DNA from: an uncultured Gammaproteobacteria bacterium
GTDB lineage: Bacteria; Pseudomonadota; Gammaproteobacteria; Halothiobacillales; Halothiobacillaceae
Direction: 5' to 3'
Length of the DNA stretch: 23,938 nt
Assembly: GCA_938004235.1 (NCBI GenBank)
Contig: CALKWL010000197.1
Span: 1 to 23,938 of the forward strand
In this document: positions 1-8,373 of the stretch, one piece after another
How the letters are laid out: every line of letters starts with the position of its first letter
Numbering within the stretch: the first letter of the stretch is position 1
Program-made: the position numbers and the translations under genes
The notes under the pieces: model-generated
Seen by the model: only the letters and a program-made list of their open reading frames with translations
Database searches by the model: none
Told to the model about the DNA's origin: nothing

Positions 1-47
1 GACCACCGAGATCTACACTCTTTCCCTACACGACGCTCTTCCGATCT
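1..47 (+). other. Illumina P5/universal adapter, not biological
   Basis: These 47 bases match the Illumina P5/TruSeq universal adapter from GACCACCGAGATCTACAC through to GCTCTTCCGATCT, as known from the standard kit sequence. The reverse complement of the same adapter closes the other end of the window. This is untrimmed library sequence carried into the assembly. Any similarity search or ORF reaching into it should be ignored. Confidence 0.98.
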
Positions 48-74
48 TGAGACAACAGATGATCGGGTAATCAC
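48..74 (-). CDS. Start of a gene after bamA, probably skp/ompH (partial)
   Basis: On the minus strand, 22 nt after the bamA stop, a perfect GGAGG (81-85 on the plus strand) stands 6 nt before a GTG at 74-72. The GTG opens a frame of nine codons (M-I-T-R-S-S-V-V-S) before the adapter cuts it. In most proteobacteria the gene after bamA is skp (ompH), a periplasmic chaperone that carries outer membrane proteins to the Bam complex. The name is inferred only from that synteny and the ribosome binding site. Nine residues cannot prove it. Confidence 0.4.
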
Positions 75-96
75 AATAAACCTCCAGAAAAAAAAA

Positions 97-2430
97 TCAG
101 AAACCAGAGCCTACAGAGAACTGGAACGCTTGCAACTTGTCGCCAGGTTGGTCGTTAAAGGGCACTGCATAACTCAAAATCAAGGGACCAATAGGCGAGA
201 TCCAGTTCAAGGAAACGCCGAAAGACATACGTAACTCATTTGAATCAAACGAACTCGCGTCGTAATACACATTACCCACATCATAAAATACGCTTAAACG
301 TACATTCTTCTCGACCTCTGGACCAAGGAATGGCAGCGGCGCCGAAAATTCCGCACCGCCGACCAGTTTAAATGACCCACCCATGGGATCGCCATTGCTA
401 TCAAGCGTTGACGAACCTGAGTTTAAACTGAAGTCTTCATATCCCCGTACCGAGCGAACCCCGCCCGCATAAAAATTACGAAACGGTGGCAAGGGTGTTT
501 CAACAAGCCGACCTTGATTATCAACATAACTATATTTTTTGCCATAGCTATCCCCGTAACCGACAAGCGCATGACCTTTGATCACATAGTTTTTGTAAAC
601 GGTAAAATACTGTGTGTAATCGGCGTTGAGCTTATAAAATTCAAGACCACTTCCCGGCATTGTAATATCCGCATACACACCCGAGACAATCCCGGTATTC
701 GGGAAAACGATACGATCCCGCGTATCATAAGATAACCCCGGCGTCAGGGAGTAAAAACCGTAGTTTTCATTCTTAACCCAATCAGGCGACTCACTTGTAC
801 GCTTGAGATCCGCATTTGACAATCCAAAAGCCAGTTTAGCATTGAACGATTCGGAAACAGGCATTGAGAATCTCAAGTCCCCGCCATACGAGTCCAGAAT
901 AAATCGGCTAATGACGCTTGTATTAAGCTCTTCAGTATCCGTTTTGGTATAGAACAGGTTTACTCCAGCACTCACGCCATCAACCGTCCAGTAGGGGTCA
1001 AGGAATGACAGACTGTACGAACTGTAGGAGGCGCTTCGGTCAAGCTTGATGGATGCGTTATTTCCTGTTCCCAGAAAGTTGGATTGGGCGACATTCAGAT
1101 TAAACAACACCCCCGCCGATTGGGAGTATCCCACGCCGACACTGAACTGACCTGACATTTTCTCCGTTACGCCGACGTTTACATCGACAACATCCGCCTT
1201 GCCCGCGACCGGTTTGGTCTCGATGCTGGCGTTTTCAACATAAGGCAGGCGTTGCAGCCTGGTCTTTGAACGATCAAGTTTTTCACCGGAATACCAGGAC
1301 GCCTCCATCTGGCGCAACTCACGTCGGAACACCTCCTCGTCCGTGAGGTAATTACCCTGGATATTGACATTACGCACATAAACGCGCTTGCCCGGATCAA
1401 CATAGAGGGTCAACTTGACCGTCTTTTCGTTCTCATCAAGCTGCGGAACGGGATTCACGTTAGCAAAAGCATAACCTTCATTACCGATTCGCTTGACCAT
1501 GGCTCCCGTCGATTCAGTCAATTCCTTGCGGGAAAATGGCTGCCCGTCTTTTATAACCACCAGTTTACGCAGCTCTGCCTCATCAACCACCTTGGTTCCA
1601 GCAAACTCCACGCCGGACACCTTATACTGCTCACCTTCCCTGACGCCAATGGTAATGTAAATATCCTTACGATCCGGGGACATGGAAACTTCGGTGGATT
1701 CAATGGAAAATTTCACATAACCACGGTCAAGATAAAACGAACGCAACTTTTCAAGATCAGCTGCGAGCTTTTGACGCGAATACTGATCTTTACTGGAATA
1801 AAACTCCCACCAGCTTTTCGGGCCAAGATCAAACTGGCTGGCAAGTGTTTGCTCAGAAAATACGCTATTACCCACGAAAGAGACGCTGCGAATTCTGGAC
1901 TCGGTTCCTTCAAGAATTTCAATATCAAGCGCAACCCGGTTTCCAGGGAGCTCGGTTTGCTTGACGTCAACCTTCATGCCGTACAGTCCCATGCTGAAAT
2001 AAAGGCGCTGTAATTCCTGCTCCATTTGCTCAAGCACGGCACGGTTCAGAATACGCCCCTTGACCAGCCCTGCGGATTTCAGAGCCTTTTCCAGATCGGC
2101 TTTTTCAACCTTGTCATTGCCGGAAAACTTAAGCTCGCCAATGGTGGGAAGCTCATCAAGCTTAACCACGAGCACACTACCGCGCTGATCGACTTCGACC
2201 TGCTTGAAAAAGCCGGTCTTGTAAAGATCACGAACGACGCGCGTGCTGTCCGCCTCGTTGAATTCATCGCCCACACGATAGGGCAAGTAGGTAAATACTG
2301 TACCCGAGTCGATATTCTGTAAGCCTTGAAGCTCGATATCGCTCAGCTTGACGGATGTCGCCGCCTGAACATGACTTCCCAGGCTCAACGCCACACCAAC
2401 ACTCAGAAGAATTTTTGCAAGCCTATTCAT
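97..2430 (-). CDS. bamA: BamA, outer membrane protein assembly factor
   Basis: BamA is the central subunit of the Bam complex and inserts beta-barrel proteins into the outer membrane. The 777-residue product begins with a signal peptide (residues 1-23, cleavage near VQA-A). Five POTRA repeats follow over roughly residues 27-420, and a C-terminal 16-strand barrel fills the rest. The conserved VRGYEDF motif (Omp85 VRGF/Y loop-6 motif) is at about residues 661-667, and the protein ends in a terminal Phe, the beta-signal typical of outer membrane proteins. Length is close to E. coli BamA (810). The gene lies 36 nt downstream of rseP and reads intact. Confidence 0.97.
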   Translation of the reverse strand: MNRLAKILLSVGVALSLGSHVQAATSVKLSDIELQGLQNIDSGTVFTYLPYRVGDEFNEADSTRVVRDLYKTGFFKQVEVDQRGSVLVVKLDELPTIGELKFSGNDKVEKADLEKALKSAGLVKGRILNRAVLEQMEQELQRLYFSMGLYGMKVDVKQTELPGNRVALDIEILEGTESRIRSVSFVGNSVFSEQTLASQFDLGPKSWWEFYSSKDQYSRQKLAADLEKLRSFYLDRGYVKFSIESTEVSMSPDRKDIYITIGVREGEQYKVSGVEFAGTKVVDEAELRKLVVIKDGQPFSRKELTESTGAMVKRIGNEGYAFANVNPVPQLDENEKTVKLTLYVDPGKRVYVRNVNIQGNYLTDEEVFRRELRQMEASWYSGEKLDRSKTRLQRLPYVENASIETKPVAGKADVVDVNVGVTEKMSGQFSVGVGYSQSAGVLFNLNVAQSNFLGTGNNASIKLDRSASYSSYSLSFLDPYWTVDGVSAGVNLFYTKTDTEELNTSVISRFILDSYGGDLRFSMPVSESFNAKLAFGLSNADLKRTSESPDWVKNENYGFYSLTPGLSYDTRDRIVFPNTGIVSGVYADITMPGSGLEFYKLNADYTQYFTVYKNYVIKGHALVGYGDSYGKKYSYVDNQGRLVETPLPPFRNFYAGGVRSVRGYEDFSLNSGSSTLDSNGDPMGGSFKLVGGAEFSAPLPFLGPEVEKNVRLSVFYDVGNVYYDASSFDSNELRMSFGVSLNWISPIGPLILSYAVPFNDQPGDKLQAFQFSVGSGF

Positions 2431-2466
2431 TAATTCAAAGTATCCCGTTGAGTGTACAGCTCACAT

Positions 2467-3858
2467 TTAAGAAAACAGCCTTGTCAGGTCATTGAACATG
2501 GCGAGCGCCATGAGAGCAAGCAACAATGACAAGCCAAACTTCTGTCCGACCAGCTGCGCCTGCTCGGATAGCGGTTTGCCGCGCACAGCCTCGATGAAAT
2601 AAAACATCAGATGACCGCCATCCAGCACAGGCACAGGCAATAAATTAAGAATTGCAAGACTCAGGCTTACCAAAGCCAAAAATCCAAGAAACGTTGACAA
2701 GCCTAGCACCAAGGTGTGACCAGCAATGTCGGCAATGCCCAACGGACCGCTTATAGATTCCAGACTCGCTTGACCGACGAGCATTTTACCCATGACTTGC
2801 AGACTTAGCACAGTCATATCCCATGTTTTTACACTTGCCGCAACCAGCGCCGACCATGGATCAAGATGCTCAACCCGCAACAGGCGTTGGCGCACATCCT
2901 CGGGAATATCCAGAGCAAAGGCTGCGCCAATGAAGCCGATGCTTTCTCCTCGTTCGTTTTTCAGTCCTGGAACGATATTTAGCGACATGGCTTGACCATC
3001 GCGCAGAACATCCAGCGTCATGCGTTGTCCCGGATGGCTGCGGATGAATTCAAAGAGCTGATTTGGCTGCGCCAAGGCGCGTCCCTGATAGCCGGTAATA
3101 CGATCGCCGATGCTGAGACCTGCCTGTTCAGCCGCGCTGCCTGAAGAGATTTTTTTTACCGTCAGCGTCCCGCGATCAGGCTGCCATGGGTGCAGACCAA
3201 GCTGCTTTAGGGGATCATCCCGACTGGCGAACAAATGGTAAGGCGCACCCGGCAACAGCACTTCGCGCTCACGCCCGCCTGAAGCCGGATTCACATTTAA
3301 GACATCTTCTCGCACGCTCAGGCGAATGCTCTGATCTCCTGCCGCGGCCTGCATCACCGCGACCCTCAAGGCGTCGAAACCGTTCACATTTTGGCCGTTC
3401 ACGGCAATAATTTCTTCGCCTGCCTTGATGCCGGCGCGTTGCGCTGCCGTTTCGGCAGGCGGCTCTCCGACAATAGGAGCTAAGGTTTGCACACCGACCA
3501 TAAACATGGCCATGTAGGCAAGAATCGCAAAAATCAGGTTGGCCGCAGGACCGGCAACCACGATGGCTGCGCGCTTACCCAATGACTGGCGATCAAAGGC
3601 GCGCCCAGCCTCCGCAGGATCGACCTCGCCCTCGCGATGATCCAGCATCTTGACATAGCCGCCCAGAGGAACGGCGCTCACGGCAAATTCCGTCTCTCCG
3701 CGCCGCCAAGCGTACAGCACCGGGCCAAAACCAATCGCAAAGCGCAACACTTTGACGCCAAGACGACGCGCCACAAAGTAATGTCCCCACTCGTGCACCA
3801 CCACGAGGAGACCGACGGTTAGAAGAAAGCCCAGGATGCTGAACAGCACATGCGTCAT
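2467..3858 (-). CDS. rseP: RseP, site-2 zinc metalloprotease
   Basis: RseP is an inner membrane intramembrane protease that cleaves anti-sigma factor RseA in the sigma-E envelope stress response and removes leftover signal peptides. The 463-residue product has the zinc motif HEWGH at residues 22-26 in the first membrane helix, two central PDZ regions, and the C-terminal NLLPVPVLDGGH motif (DGGH about 413-416) with the third zinc ligand. The frame is open further upstream (to 3888), but the start at 3858 is preferred. GGGAGG at 3867-3872 is then 8 nt away, and the ATG overlaps the dxr stop as ATGA. Stop is TAA, which shows TAA is an ordinary stop in this genome. Confidence 0.95.
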   Translation of the reverse strand: MTHVLFSILGFLLTVGLLVVVHEWGHYFVARRLGVKVLRFAIGFGPVLYAWRRGETEFAVSAVPLGGYVKMLDHREGEVDPAEAGRAFDRQSLGKRAAIVVAGPAANLIFAILAYMAMFMVGVQTLAPIVGEPPAETAAQRAGIKAGEEIIAVNGQNVNGFDALRVAVMQAAAGDQSIRLSVREDVLNVNPASGGREREVLLPGAPYHLFASRDDPLKQLGLHPWQPDRGTLTVKKISSGSAAEQAGLSIGDRITGYQGRALAQPNQLFEFIRSHPGQRMTLDVLRDGQAMSLNIVPGLKNERGESIGFIGAAFALDIPEDVRQRLLRVEHLDPWSALVAASVKTWDMTVLSLQVMGKMLVGQASLESISGPLGIADIAGHTLVLGLSTFLGFLALVSLSLAILNLLPVPVLDGGHLMFYFIEAVRGKPLSEQAQLVGQKFGLSLLLALMALAMFNDLTRLFS

Positions 3859-5063
3859 GCGCATTTCCTCCCATGCTTGCGCCGCCATTCTTCGGCCAGC
3901 ACGCGTGCGTGAACGTCCGCCGCAAATACATCATCCAAGGTACGTGCTTCGCCGGATGCCGCCCCCCTCATAACCGCCTCAATCAATGCAGGAATCTGCA
4001 TAAATCCGATATGACGCTTCAAAAACGCCTCCACAGCGACTTCGTTCGCTGCGTTCAACACGGCGGGCGCCAACCCGCCCTGCGCCAGCGCCGCATAGGC
4101 CAGACGCAAACACGGGAAACGTCCAGTATCGGGTGCAACAAAACTCAAGTCCGACAACTGAGTCAAGTCTAGCTCCCCCACCCCCGAGATCACACGTTCG
4201 GGCCAGGCCAACGCATGGGCAATGGGGGTGCGCATATCGGGCAAACCAAGCTGAGCCAGCACCGAACCGTCGCGATAAGACACCATCGAATGCACAATGC
4301 TCTGGGGATGAATCACAACCTTGATGCGTTCAATCGGCATGGAAAATAACCAATAGGCCTCGATAACCTCCAGCCCCTTGTTCATCAGACTGGCCGAATC
4401 CACCGAAATTTTCCTGCCCATCGACCAGTTCGGGTGAGCACACGCCTGCTCAGGGCTGGCCTGCGCCAGTCGCTCCTCTGACCATTCTCTGAACGGCCCT
4501 CCCGAGGCTGTGAGAATCAGCGACTCAACGCCCGCAGACTCACTGCCAGGATTTGCTGCAAATGCAGGCATACACTGAAACAAGGCATTATGTTCGCTAT
4601 CCAGGGGAATCAAGGTCGCCCGATGCGCGGCAACCTCGGCCATGAACAAAGCGCCGGACATCACCAGCGCCTCCTTATTCGCCAGGAGCACGCGCTTGCC
4701 TGCGCGTACGGCGGCAAGGGACGAACACAGCCCCGCCGCGCCCACGATTGCAGCCACCACCACCGTACTGGCCGCATCCGCCGCAATGGCCTCCATGCCC
4801 TTTTCGCCAGACAGCACTTCGGTCATCACCCCCCTGGCACGCAGCGCATCTTCCAGCTCGGCGGCGGCGAAGGTATCGGCCATGGCGACAACTCGCGGTC
4901 TGAATTCCACACAGGCGGCCAACATCCCAGCAACATCACGATTCGCCCCCAGCGCCTCGACCCGCCAGCGGTCGGGGTGACGTCGCAGAACATCCAGGGC
5001 GCTCTGGCCGATGGAGCCTGTTGCCCCGAGAACGCACACCCCCTGTCTGGAAGCTATTGTCAT
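3855..5063 (-). CDS. dxr: 1-deoxy-D-xylulose 5-phosphate reductoisomerase
   Basis: Dxr converts 1-deoxy-D-xylulose 5-phosphate to 2-C-methyl-D-erythritol 4-phosphate with NADPH, the committed step of the non-mevalonate isoprenoid pathway. The 402-residue cytosolic protein has the dinucleotide-binding motif GATGSIG at residues 13-19. It also has the conserved substrate and metal site segments TASGGPFRE and DSASLMNKGLEVIEA. Its start overlaps the cdsA stop by ATGA and its stop overlaps the rseP start the same way, so translation of the three genes is probably coupled. The isoprenoids made here feed the neighbouring UppS step. Confidence 0.97.
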   Translation of the reverse strand: MTIASRQGVCVLGATGSIGQSALDVLRRHPDRWRVEALGANRDVAGMLAACVEFRPRVVAMADTFAAAELEDALRARGVMTEVLSGEKGMEAIAADAASTVVVAAIVGAAGLCSSLAAVRAGKRVLLANKEALVMSGALFMAEVAAHRATLIPLDSEHNALFQCMPAFAANPGSESAGVESLILTASGGPFREWSEERLAQASPEQACAHPNWSMGRKISVDSASLMNKGLEVIEAYWLFSMPIERIKVVIHPQSIVHSMVSYRDGSVLAQLGLPDMRTPIAHALAWPERVISGVGELDLTQLSDLSFVAPDTGRFPCLRLAYAALAQGGLAPAVLNAANEVAVEAFLKRHIGFMQIPALIEAVMRGAASGEARTLDDVFAADVHARVLAEEWRRKHGRKCA

Positions 5064-5884
5064 ACCAAACCACCTACACCCATCAACACCAGGCCAAAAA
5101 CCATAATCGGCGCAGCGGCCAGAAGACTGTCCACCCGATCAAACACGCCGCCGTGCCCTGGCAAAAGAGCGCCGCTATCTTTCACGCCAGCCTCGCGCTT
5201 AAGCAGACTCTCGTGCAAATCACCAATCACGGAAAACAGGGTGACCGCAAGGCTCAGGGCAAGCCAGGCCCAGAGTGGAAGTTGCGAAAACGGCAAAAAC
5301 AAATGCGCAATCAAGGCATACACCGCCACGCCGAACAAGCCACCCAACAAGCCTTCAACCGTCTTACCGGGGCTGATATGCGGCGCAAGTTTTACTCGCC
5401 CCAACAGACTTCCGACAAAAAAAGCCGCACTATCAGCCACCGCGACCACCAACAGGGTACCCATCACCCACCAAGCGCCATCCGGCAATGAATGCAGGCG
5501 CTCCATAGCAAGCCAGGCTGTCCACAACACCAAGGGCGCCAACAGCAGCTTGAACCGCGCGTGATGAAAAGCCTCGGGAACATGCGCGTACAAAAAAACG
5601 CGCAAACTCAACAAAATCCAAAGCAAAACACCCGCGATCAATAATCCCAAATGCAGCGACGCGCCGAGCGGCAGGAAGATCAATGCCGCCCCCGCAAGCA
5701 CAACGCCCGCGACATACAGCCAACGCGGCAGCCCGCTCCACCCAGCCAAAGCCGCCCACTCAAAGGCCACCAAGGCCACGACCAGCCCCATGAACAGCTG
5801 AAACACCAGAGGCGGCAGCCAGAACAGCGTCAATACGAGCACCGTCACCAGAGTCAGCGCGGTCAAAATACGCTTTTTAAGCAC
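5060..5884 (-). CDS. cdsA: Phosphatidate cytidylyltransferase (CDP-diglyceride synthase)
   Basis: CdsA makes CDP-diacylglycerol from phosphatidate and CTP at the inner membrane, the branch point for all phospholipids. The 274-residue protein is almost entirely hydrophobic, with about seven or eight membrane segments. The C-terminal family signature runs from SVIGDLHESLLKR through VKDSGALLPGHGGVFDRVDS, including the conserved Asp and Lys residues. The start is a GTG at 5884-5882, preceded by GAGGGG about 5 nt upstream. It lies 12 nt after uppS and overlaps dxr by 4 nt. Confidence 0.94.
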   Translation of the reverse strand: MLKKRILTALTLVTVLVLTLFWLPPLVFQLFMGLVVALVAFEWAALAGWSGLPRWLYVAGVVLAGAALIFLPLGASLHLGLLIAGVLLWILLSLRVFLYAHVPEAFHHARFKLLLAPLVLWTAWLAMERLHSLPDGAWWVMGTLLVVAVADSAAFFVGSLLGRVKLAPHISPGKTVEGLLGGLFGVAVYALIAHLFLPFSQLPLWAWLALSLAVTLFSVIGDLHESLLKREAGVKDSGALLPGHGGVFDRVDSLLAAAPIMVFGLVLMGVGGLV

Positions 5885-5896
5885 GCAAGCCCCTCA

Positions 5897-6640
5897 TCAC
5901 GCGCTTTCTACCCGACCAAAGCGTCGATTGCGTCCAGCGAACCAGCTTATCGCCTGATCCAGATCATCCACACAAAAATCGGGCCACAGGGTTGGCGTAA
6001 AAAACAACTCGGTATAGGCCATCTGCCACAACAGGAAATTGCTGATGCGCTGCTCGCCGCCGCTTCGAATCAATAGATCAGGCTCAGGCAAATCGAATAG
6101 TTCCAGGTGTGCGGATAGCGTTGTCTCATTGATGCTCTCCAGGCTGGTGCTACCCGCCTGCACATCCGCCAGCAACGCGCGTGCGGCCTGCACAATGTCC
6201 CAGCGCCCGCCGTAATTCACCGCAATCGCCATGGTCATGCGCCGGTTATTTGCGGTCAGGCGCTCAGCAGCCTCCATACGCTGCCTTAACGCAAAATCAA
6301 AACGACCGCGATCACCAATGAAACGCAAGCGCACTCCAGCGTCGTGCAGCTTTTCAACCTCACGTCGCAAGGAGTGCGCAAACAGCACCATCAAGGCTTT
6401 AACCTCGGCTTCAGGGCGGAACCAGTTCTCGCTCGAAAAAGCGAAAACGGTCAGAACGGAGACGTTTCTTTTGATACATGCACGAACAATATGGCGCAGC
6501 GCAGTTGCGCCTCGCCGATGCCCGATAACGCGCGGCATACCGTGCTGCTTCGCCCAACGGCCATTGCCGTCCATGATGATGGCAATATGCTTCGGGACAG
6601 CATCAGCTGGATAACTTGACGATTGATCTGAAGCGCTCAA
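5897..6640 (-). CDS. uppS: Undecaprenyl diphosphate synthase (ditrans,polycis)
   Basis: UppS adds eight isopentenyl units to farnesyl diphosphate in cis, giving the lipid carrier for peptidoglycan and O-antigen. The catalytic segment IAIIMDGNGRWAK is near residues 19-31 (Asp24). The later conserved blocks FAFSSENW and PDLLIRSGGEQRISNFL are present. Length (247) is usual. The only plausible start upstream of the conserved core is TTG at 6640-6638, and no ATG or GTG lies in frame. No clear Shine-Dalgarno precedes it. A strong hairpin (6680-6717) sits 39 nt upstream, so initiation may be inefficient or controlled. The true start is therefore less sure than the identity. Confidence 0.93.
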   Translation of the reverse strand: MSASDQSSSYPADAVPKHIAIIMDGNGRWAKQHGMPRVIGHRRGATALRHIVRACIKRNVSVLTVFAFSSENWFRPEAEVKALMVLFAHSLRREVEKLHDAGVRLRFIGDRGRFDFALRQRMEAAERLTANNRRMTMAIAVNYGGRWDIVQAARALLADVQAGSTSLESINETTLSAHLELFDLPEPDLLIRSGGEQRISNFLLWQMAYTELFFTPTLWPDFCVDDLDQAISWFAGRNRRFGRVESA

Positions 6641-6679
6641 AGCCGTGCCGTATAAAGAGAATAAAAAGGGGCATTCGCC

Positions 6680-6846
6680 TAACAGGCTGCTGAAATGAGT
6701 ATTTCAGCAGCCTGTTAAAGCGGGACATGAATGTCCCGCACGCAAATCAATCACGCAAGTGATTGATTTGTCGCTGCCAAGTCCGGGCATGTACCGGACT
6801 TGGCAGGGCTGAAAAACTCATCCATGAGTTTTTCAGCCTCCTGTTA
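6680..6846. repeat. Tandem array of five palindromes between frr and uppS
   Basis: Five consecutive inverted repeats fill this 167-bp stretch. H1: 17-bp perfect arms, TAACAGGCTGCTGAAAT at 6680-6696 and its complement at 6701-6717. H2: 9-bp arms GCGGGACAT at 6720-6728 and 6731-6739. H3: 12-bp arms CAAATCAATCAC at 6743-6754 and 6759-6770. H4: 13-bp arms CTGCCAAGTCCGG at 6774-6786 and 6794-6806. H5: 15-bp arms GGCTGAAAAACTCAT at 6807-6821 and 6824-6838. The whole is bounded by TAACAGG at 6680 and CCTGTTA at 6840-6846, and the two ends share TAACAGG-N-GCTGAAA in inverted orientation, as in a MITE. All arms are perfect as read. Function and mobility are inferred, not shown. Confidence 0.92.
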
Positions 6847-6857
6847 AGAGAGCAGCC

Positions 6858-7415
6858 TCAAACTTCCATCAGCTCCTTCTCCTTGGCCGCCAGGATGACA
6901 TCCACATCCGCAACCGCCTTGTCCGTCAGCTTCTGAGTCACATCCTGTGCGCGGCGCTCCTCATCTTCACTAATTAACTTGTCCTTGAGCTGGTTCTTCA
7001 ACGTCCCATTCACATCGCGGCGGATATTGCGGATAGCCACCTTGGCAGCTTCAGCTTCGCCGCGCACCACCTTGACCAGTTCGCGGCGACGATCTTCCGT
7101 CAATGCAGGCAAAGGCACACGAATCACCATGCCCATGCTCATCGGATTCAAACCAAGATCGGACGTCATAATGGCCTTCTCGATCTTGCTTACCATATCT
7201 TTTTCCCAAGGCGTCACGCTCAAATTACGCGCATCTTCCGCAACCACCTTGGCGACTTGGGAAAGCGGAACCTCCTGACCGTAATATTCCACCTTGACAT
7301 GATCCAGGATCGACGGATGCGCACGCCCTGTACGCACCTTGGACAATTCGTTCTTCAAGGACTCCAGGCTCTTGCCCATGCGCGATTCGGCATCTTTTCG
7401 TAGTGCTTCAATCAT
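6858..7415 (-). CDS. frr: Ribosome recycling factor
   Basis: Frr works with EF-G to split post-termination ribosomes. The 185-residue product has the usual family length. Typical features are the N-terminal long helix with SKVRTGRAHPSILD, the central YYGQEVPLSQVA segment and the C-terminal helix with DVNGTLKNQLKDK. Its ATG is 1 nt beyond the pyrH stop, and a GGGAGA ribosome site lies inside the pyrH end, so the two are cotranscribed and probably coupled. The next gene, uppS, is 217 nt away across the palindrome array. Confidence 0.97.
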   Translation of the reverse strand: MIEALRKDAESRMGKSLESLKNELSKVRTGRAHPSILDHVKVEYYGQEVPLSQVAKVVAEDARNLSVTPWEKDMVSKIEKAIMTSDLGLNPMSMGMVIRVPLPALTEDRRRELVKVVRGEAEAAKVAIRNIRRDVNGTLKNQLKDKLISEDEERRAQDVTQKLTDKAVADVDVILAAKEKELMEV

Positions 7416-7416
7416 T

Positions 7417-8148
7417 TCACTGTATCTCCCGTGTCACCAAAGTTCCCACACGCTCCCCCATCACCAGGCTCTGCAACAGACCGGGCGTATTGATATCGGC
7501 GACGATGAGGGGTAAATCATTGTCGCGGCACATGACCAACGCGGTCGCATCCATCACGCCAAGCTGGCGAGTAATCGCTTCATCGTAGGTCAAGGTTTCA
7601 TAACGACGCGCACCCGGATTTTTGAACGGATCGCAGTCATAAACGCCGTCAACCTTGGTCGCCTTGATGAGAACGTCGCAGCAGGACTCAATCGCCCGCA
7701 GGCTGCCGGCCGTATCCGTGGTGAAATAAGGGCTCCCCGTTCCAGCGGCAAAAATCACCACACGCCCTTTTTCCAGGTGGCGCACTGCGCGACGGCGCAC
7801 ATAATCTTCACACACCTGATGAATGGACAGCCCGGACATCACGCGCACCTCGCCGCCCTGACGTTCGATGGCATCCTGCATGGCCAGTGCATTCATCACC
7901 GTGGCGAGCATCCCCATGTGATCGCCTGTGACGCGATCCATACCGCCTTCAGCCAGCCCCGCGCCACGGAAAATATTGCCACCGCCGATCACCAAGGCAA
8001 TTTCGGCACCCAGTTTTTGCAAGTGCAAAATCTCGCCTGCCAAGCGATGGAGAACCTGAGGGTCAATACCGTAATCAAATGCCCCCATCAACGCCTCACC
8101 GCTCAATTTGAGAAGGACGCGACGATAACGGAGCGAATGACTTTGCAT
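7417..8148 (-). CDS. pyrH: UMP kinase
   Basis: PyrH phosphorylates UMP to UDP using ATP in pyrimidine nucleotide synthesis. It is a hexameric amino-acid-kinase fold enzyme, unrelated to eukaryotic UMP kinases. The 243-residue product has the N-terminal LLKLSGEAL, the GGGNIFRG motif, TGDHMGMLAT with the regulatory and UMP-binding residues, and AAGTGSPYFTTDTAG. ATG at 8148-8146 follows GAGG at 8 nt. It lies 1 nt before frr. Upstream is a 225-nt gap to tsf that holds a terminator and a hairpin array, so pyrH probably needs its own promoter or readthrough. Confidence 0.97.
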   Translation of the reverse strand: MQSHSLRYRRVLLKLSGEALMGAFDYGIDPQVLHRLAGEILHLQKLGAEIALVIGGGNIFRGAGLAEGGMDRVTGDHMGMLATVMNALAMQDAIERQGGEVRVMSGLSIHQVCEDYVRRRAVRHLEKGRVVIFAAGTGSPYFTTDTAGSLRAIESCCDVLIKATKVDGVYDCDPFKNPGARRYETLTYDEAITRQLGVMDATALVMCRDNDLPLIVADINTPGLLQSLVMGERVGTLVTREIQ

Positions 8149-8193
8149 GATTTAACCTCAGTAGAAAAAACCAAATAAGAAAACAGAGCCGCC

Positions 8194-8311
8194 TTACCAG
8201 GCTGCTGAAATGAACACTTCAGCAGCCTGGTAAAGCACGCCAGAGGCGTCGTGCCACAAAACAACTCGCGCGAGACGCGACTTTGAAACAGCATGAAAGC
8301 TGTTTTTCAAA
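8194..8311. repeat. Second hairpin array, between tsf and pyrH
   Basis: Four palindromes follow one another. (a) Perfect 16-bp arms TTACCAGGCTGCTGAA at 8194-8209 and complement at 8218-8233. (b) GCACGCC at 8235-8241 pairs with 8245-8254, leaving a 3-nt bulge. (c) TCGCG at 8266-8270 with CGCGA at 8276-8280. (d) TTTGAAACAGC at 8282-8292 pairs with 8299-8311 around a 2-nt bulge. Hairpin (a) shares the core CAGGCTGCTGAA with H1 of the frr-uppS array. In both arrays it is the module nearest the downstream gene (45 nt before pyrH, 39 nt before uppS). The remaining modules differ in sequence. Confidence 0.85.
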
Positions 8312-8333
8312 ATCATGCCTAGCGCCAGAGTTC

Positions 8334-8361
8334 AAAAAGGGGTGACGCAAGATACACCCCT
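8334..8361 (-). terminator. Rho-independent terminator of rpsB-tsf
   Basis: On the minus strand, just after the tsf stop, AGGGGTG (complement of 8355-8361) pairs with CACCCCT (complement of 8338-8344) around a 10-nt loop. Five U residues follow (8334-8338). This is the classic intrinsic terminator layout and would separate rpsB-tsf from pyrH-frr. Confidence 0.75.
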
Positions 8362-8373
8362 CATCGAACGGCA

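Noticed and set aside
4590..5564. Plus-strand open frame of 324 codons
   Set aside because: It is antisense to dxr and cdsA, both of which have clear family motifs. Its product is low-complexity and basic, as expected of a shadow frame in GC-rich DNA.
6680..6846. CRISPR array
   Set aside because: The units are different palindromes without a common repeat or unique spacers, and no cas genes are present.
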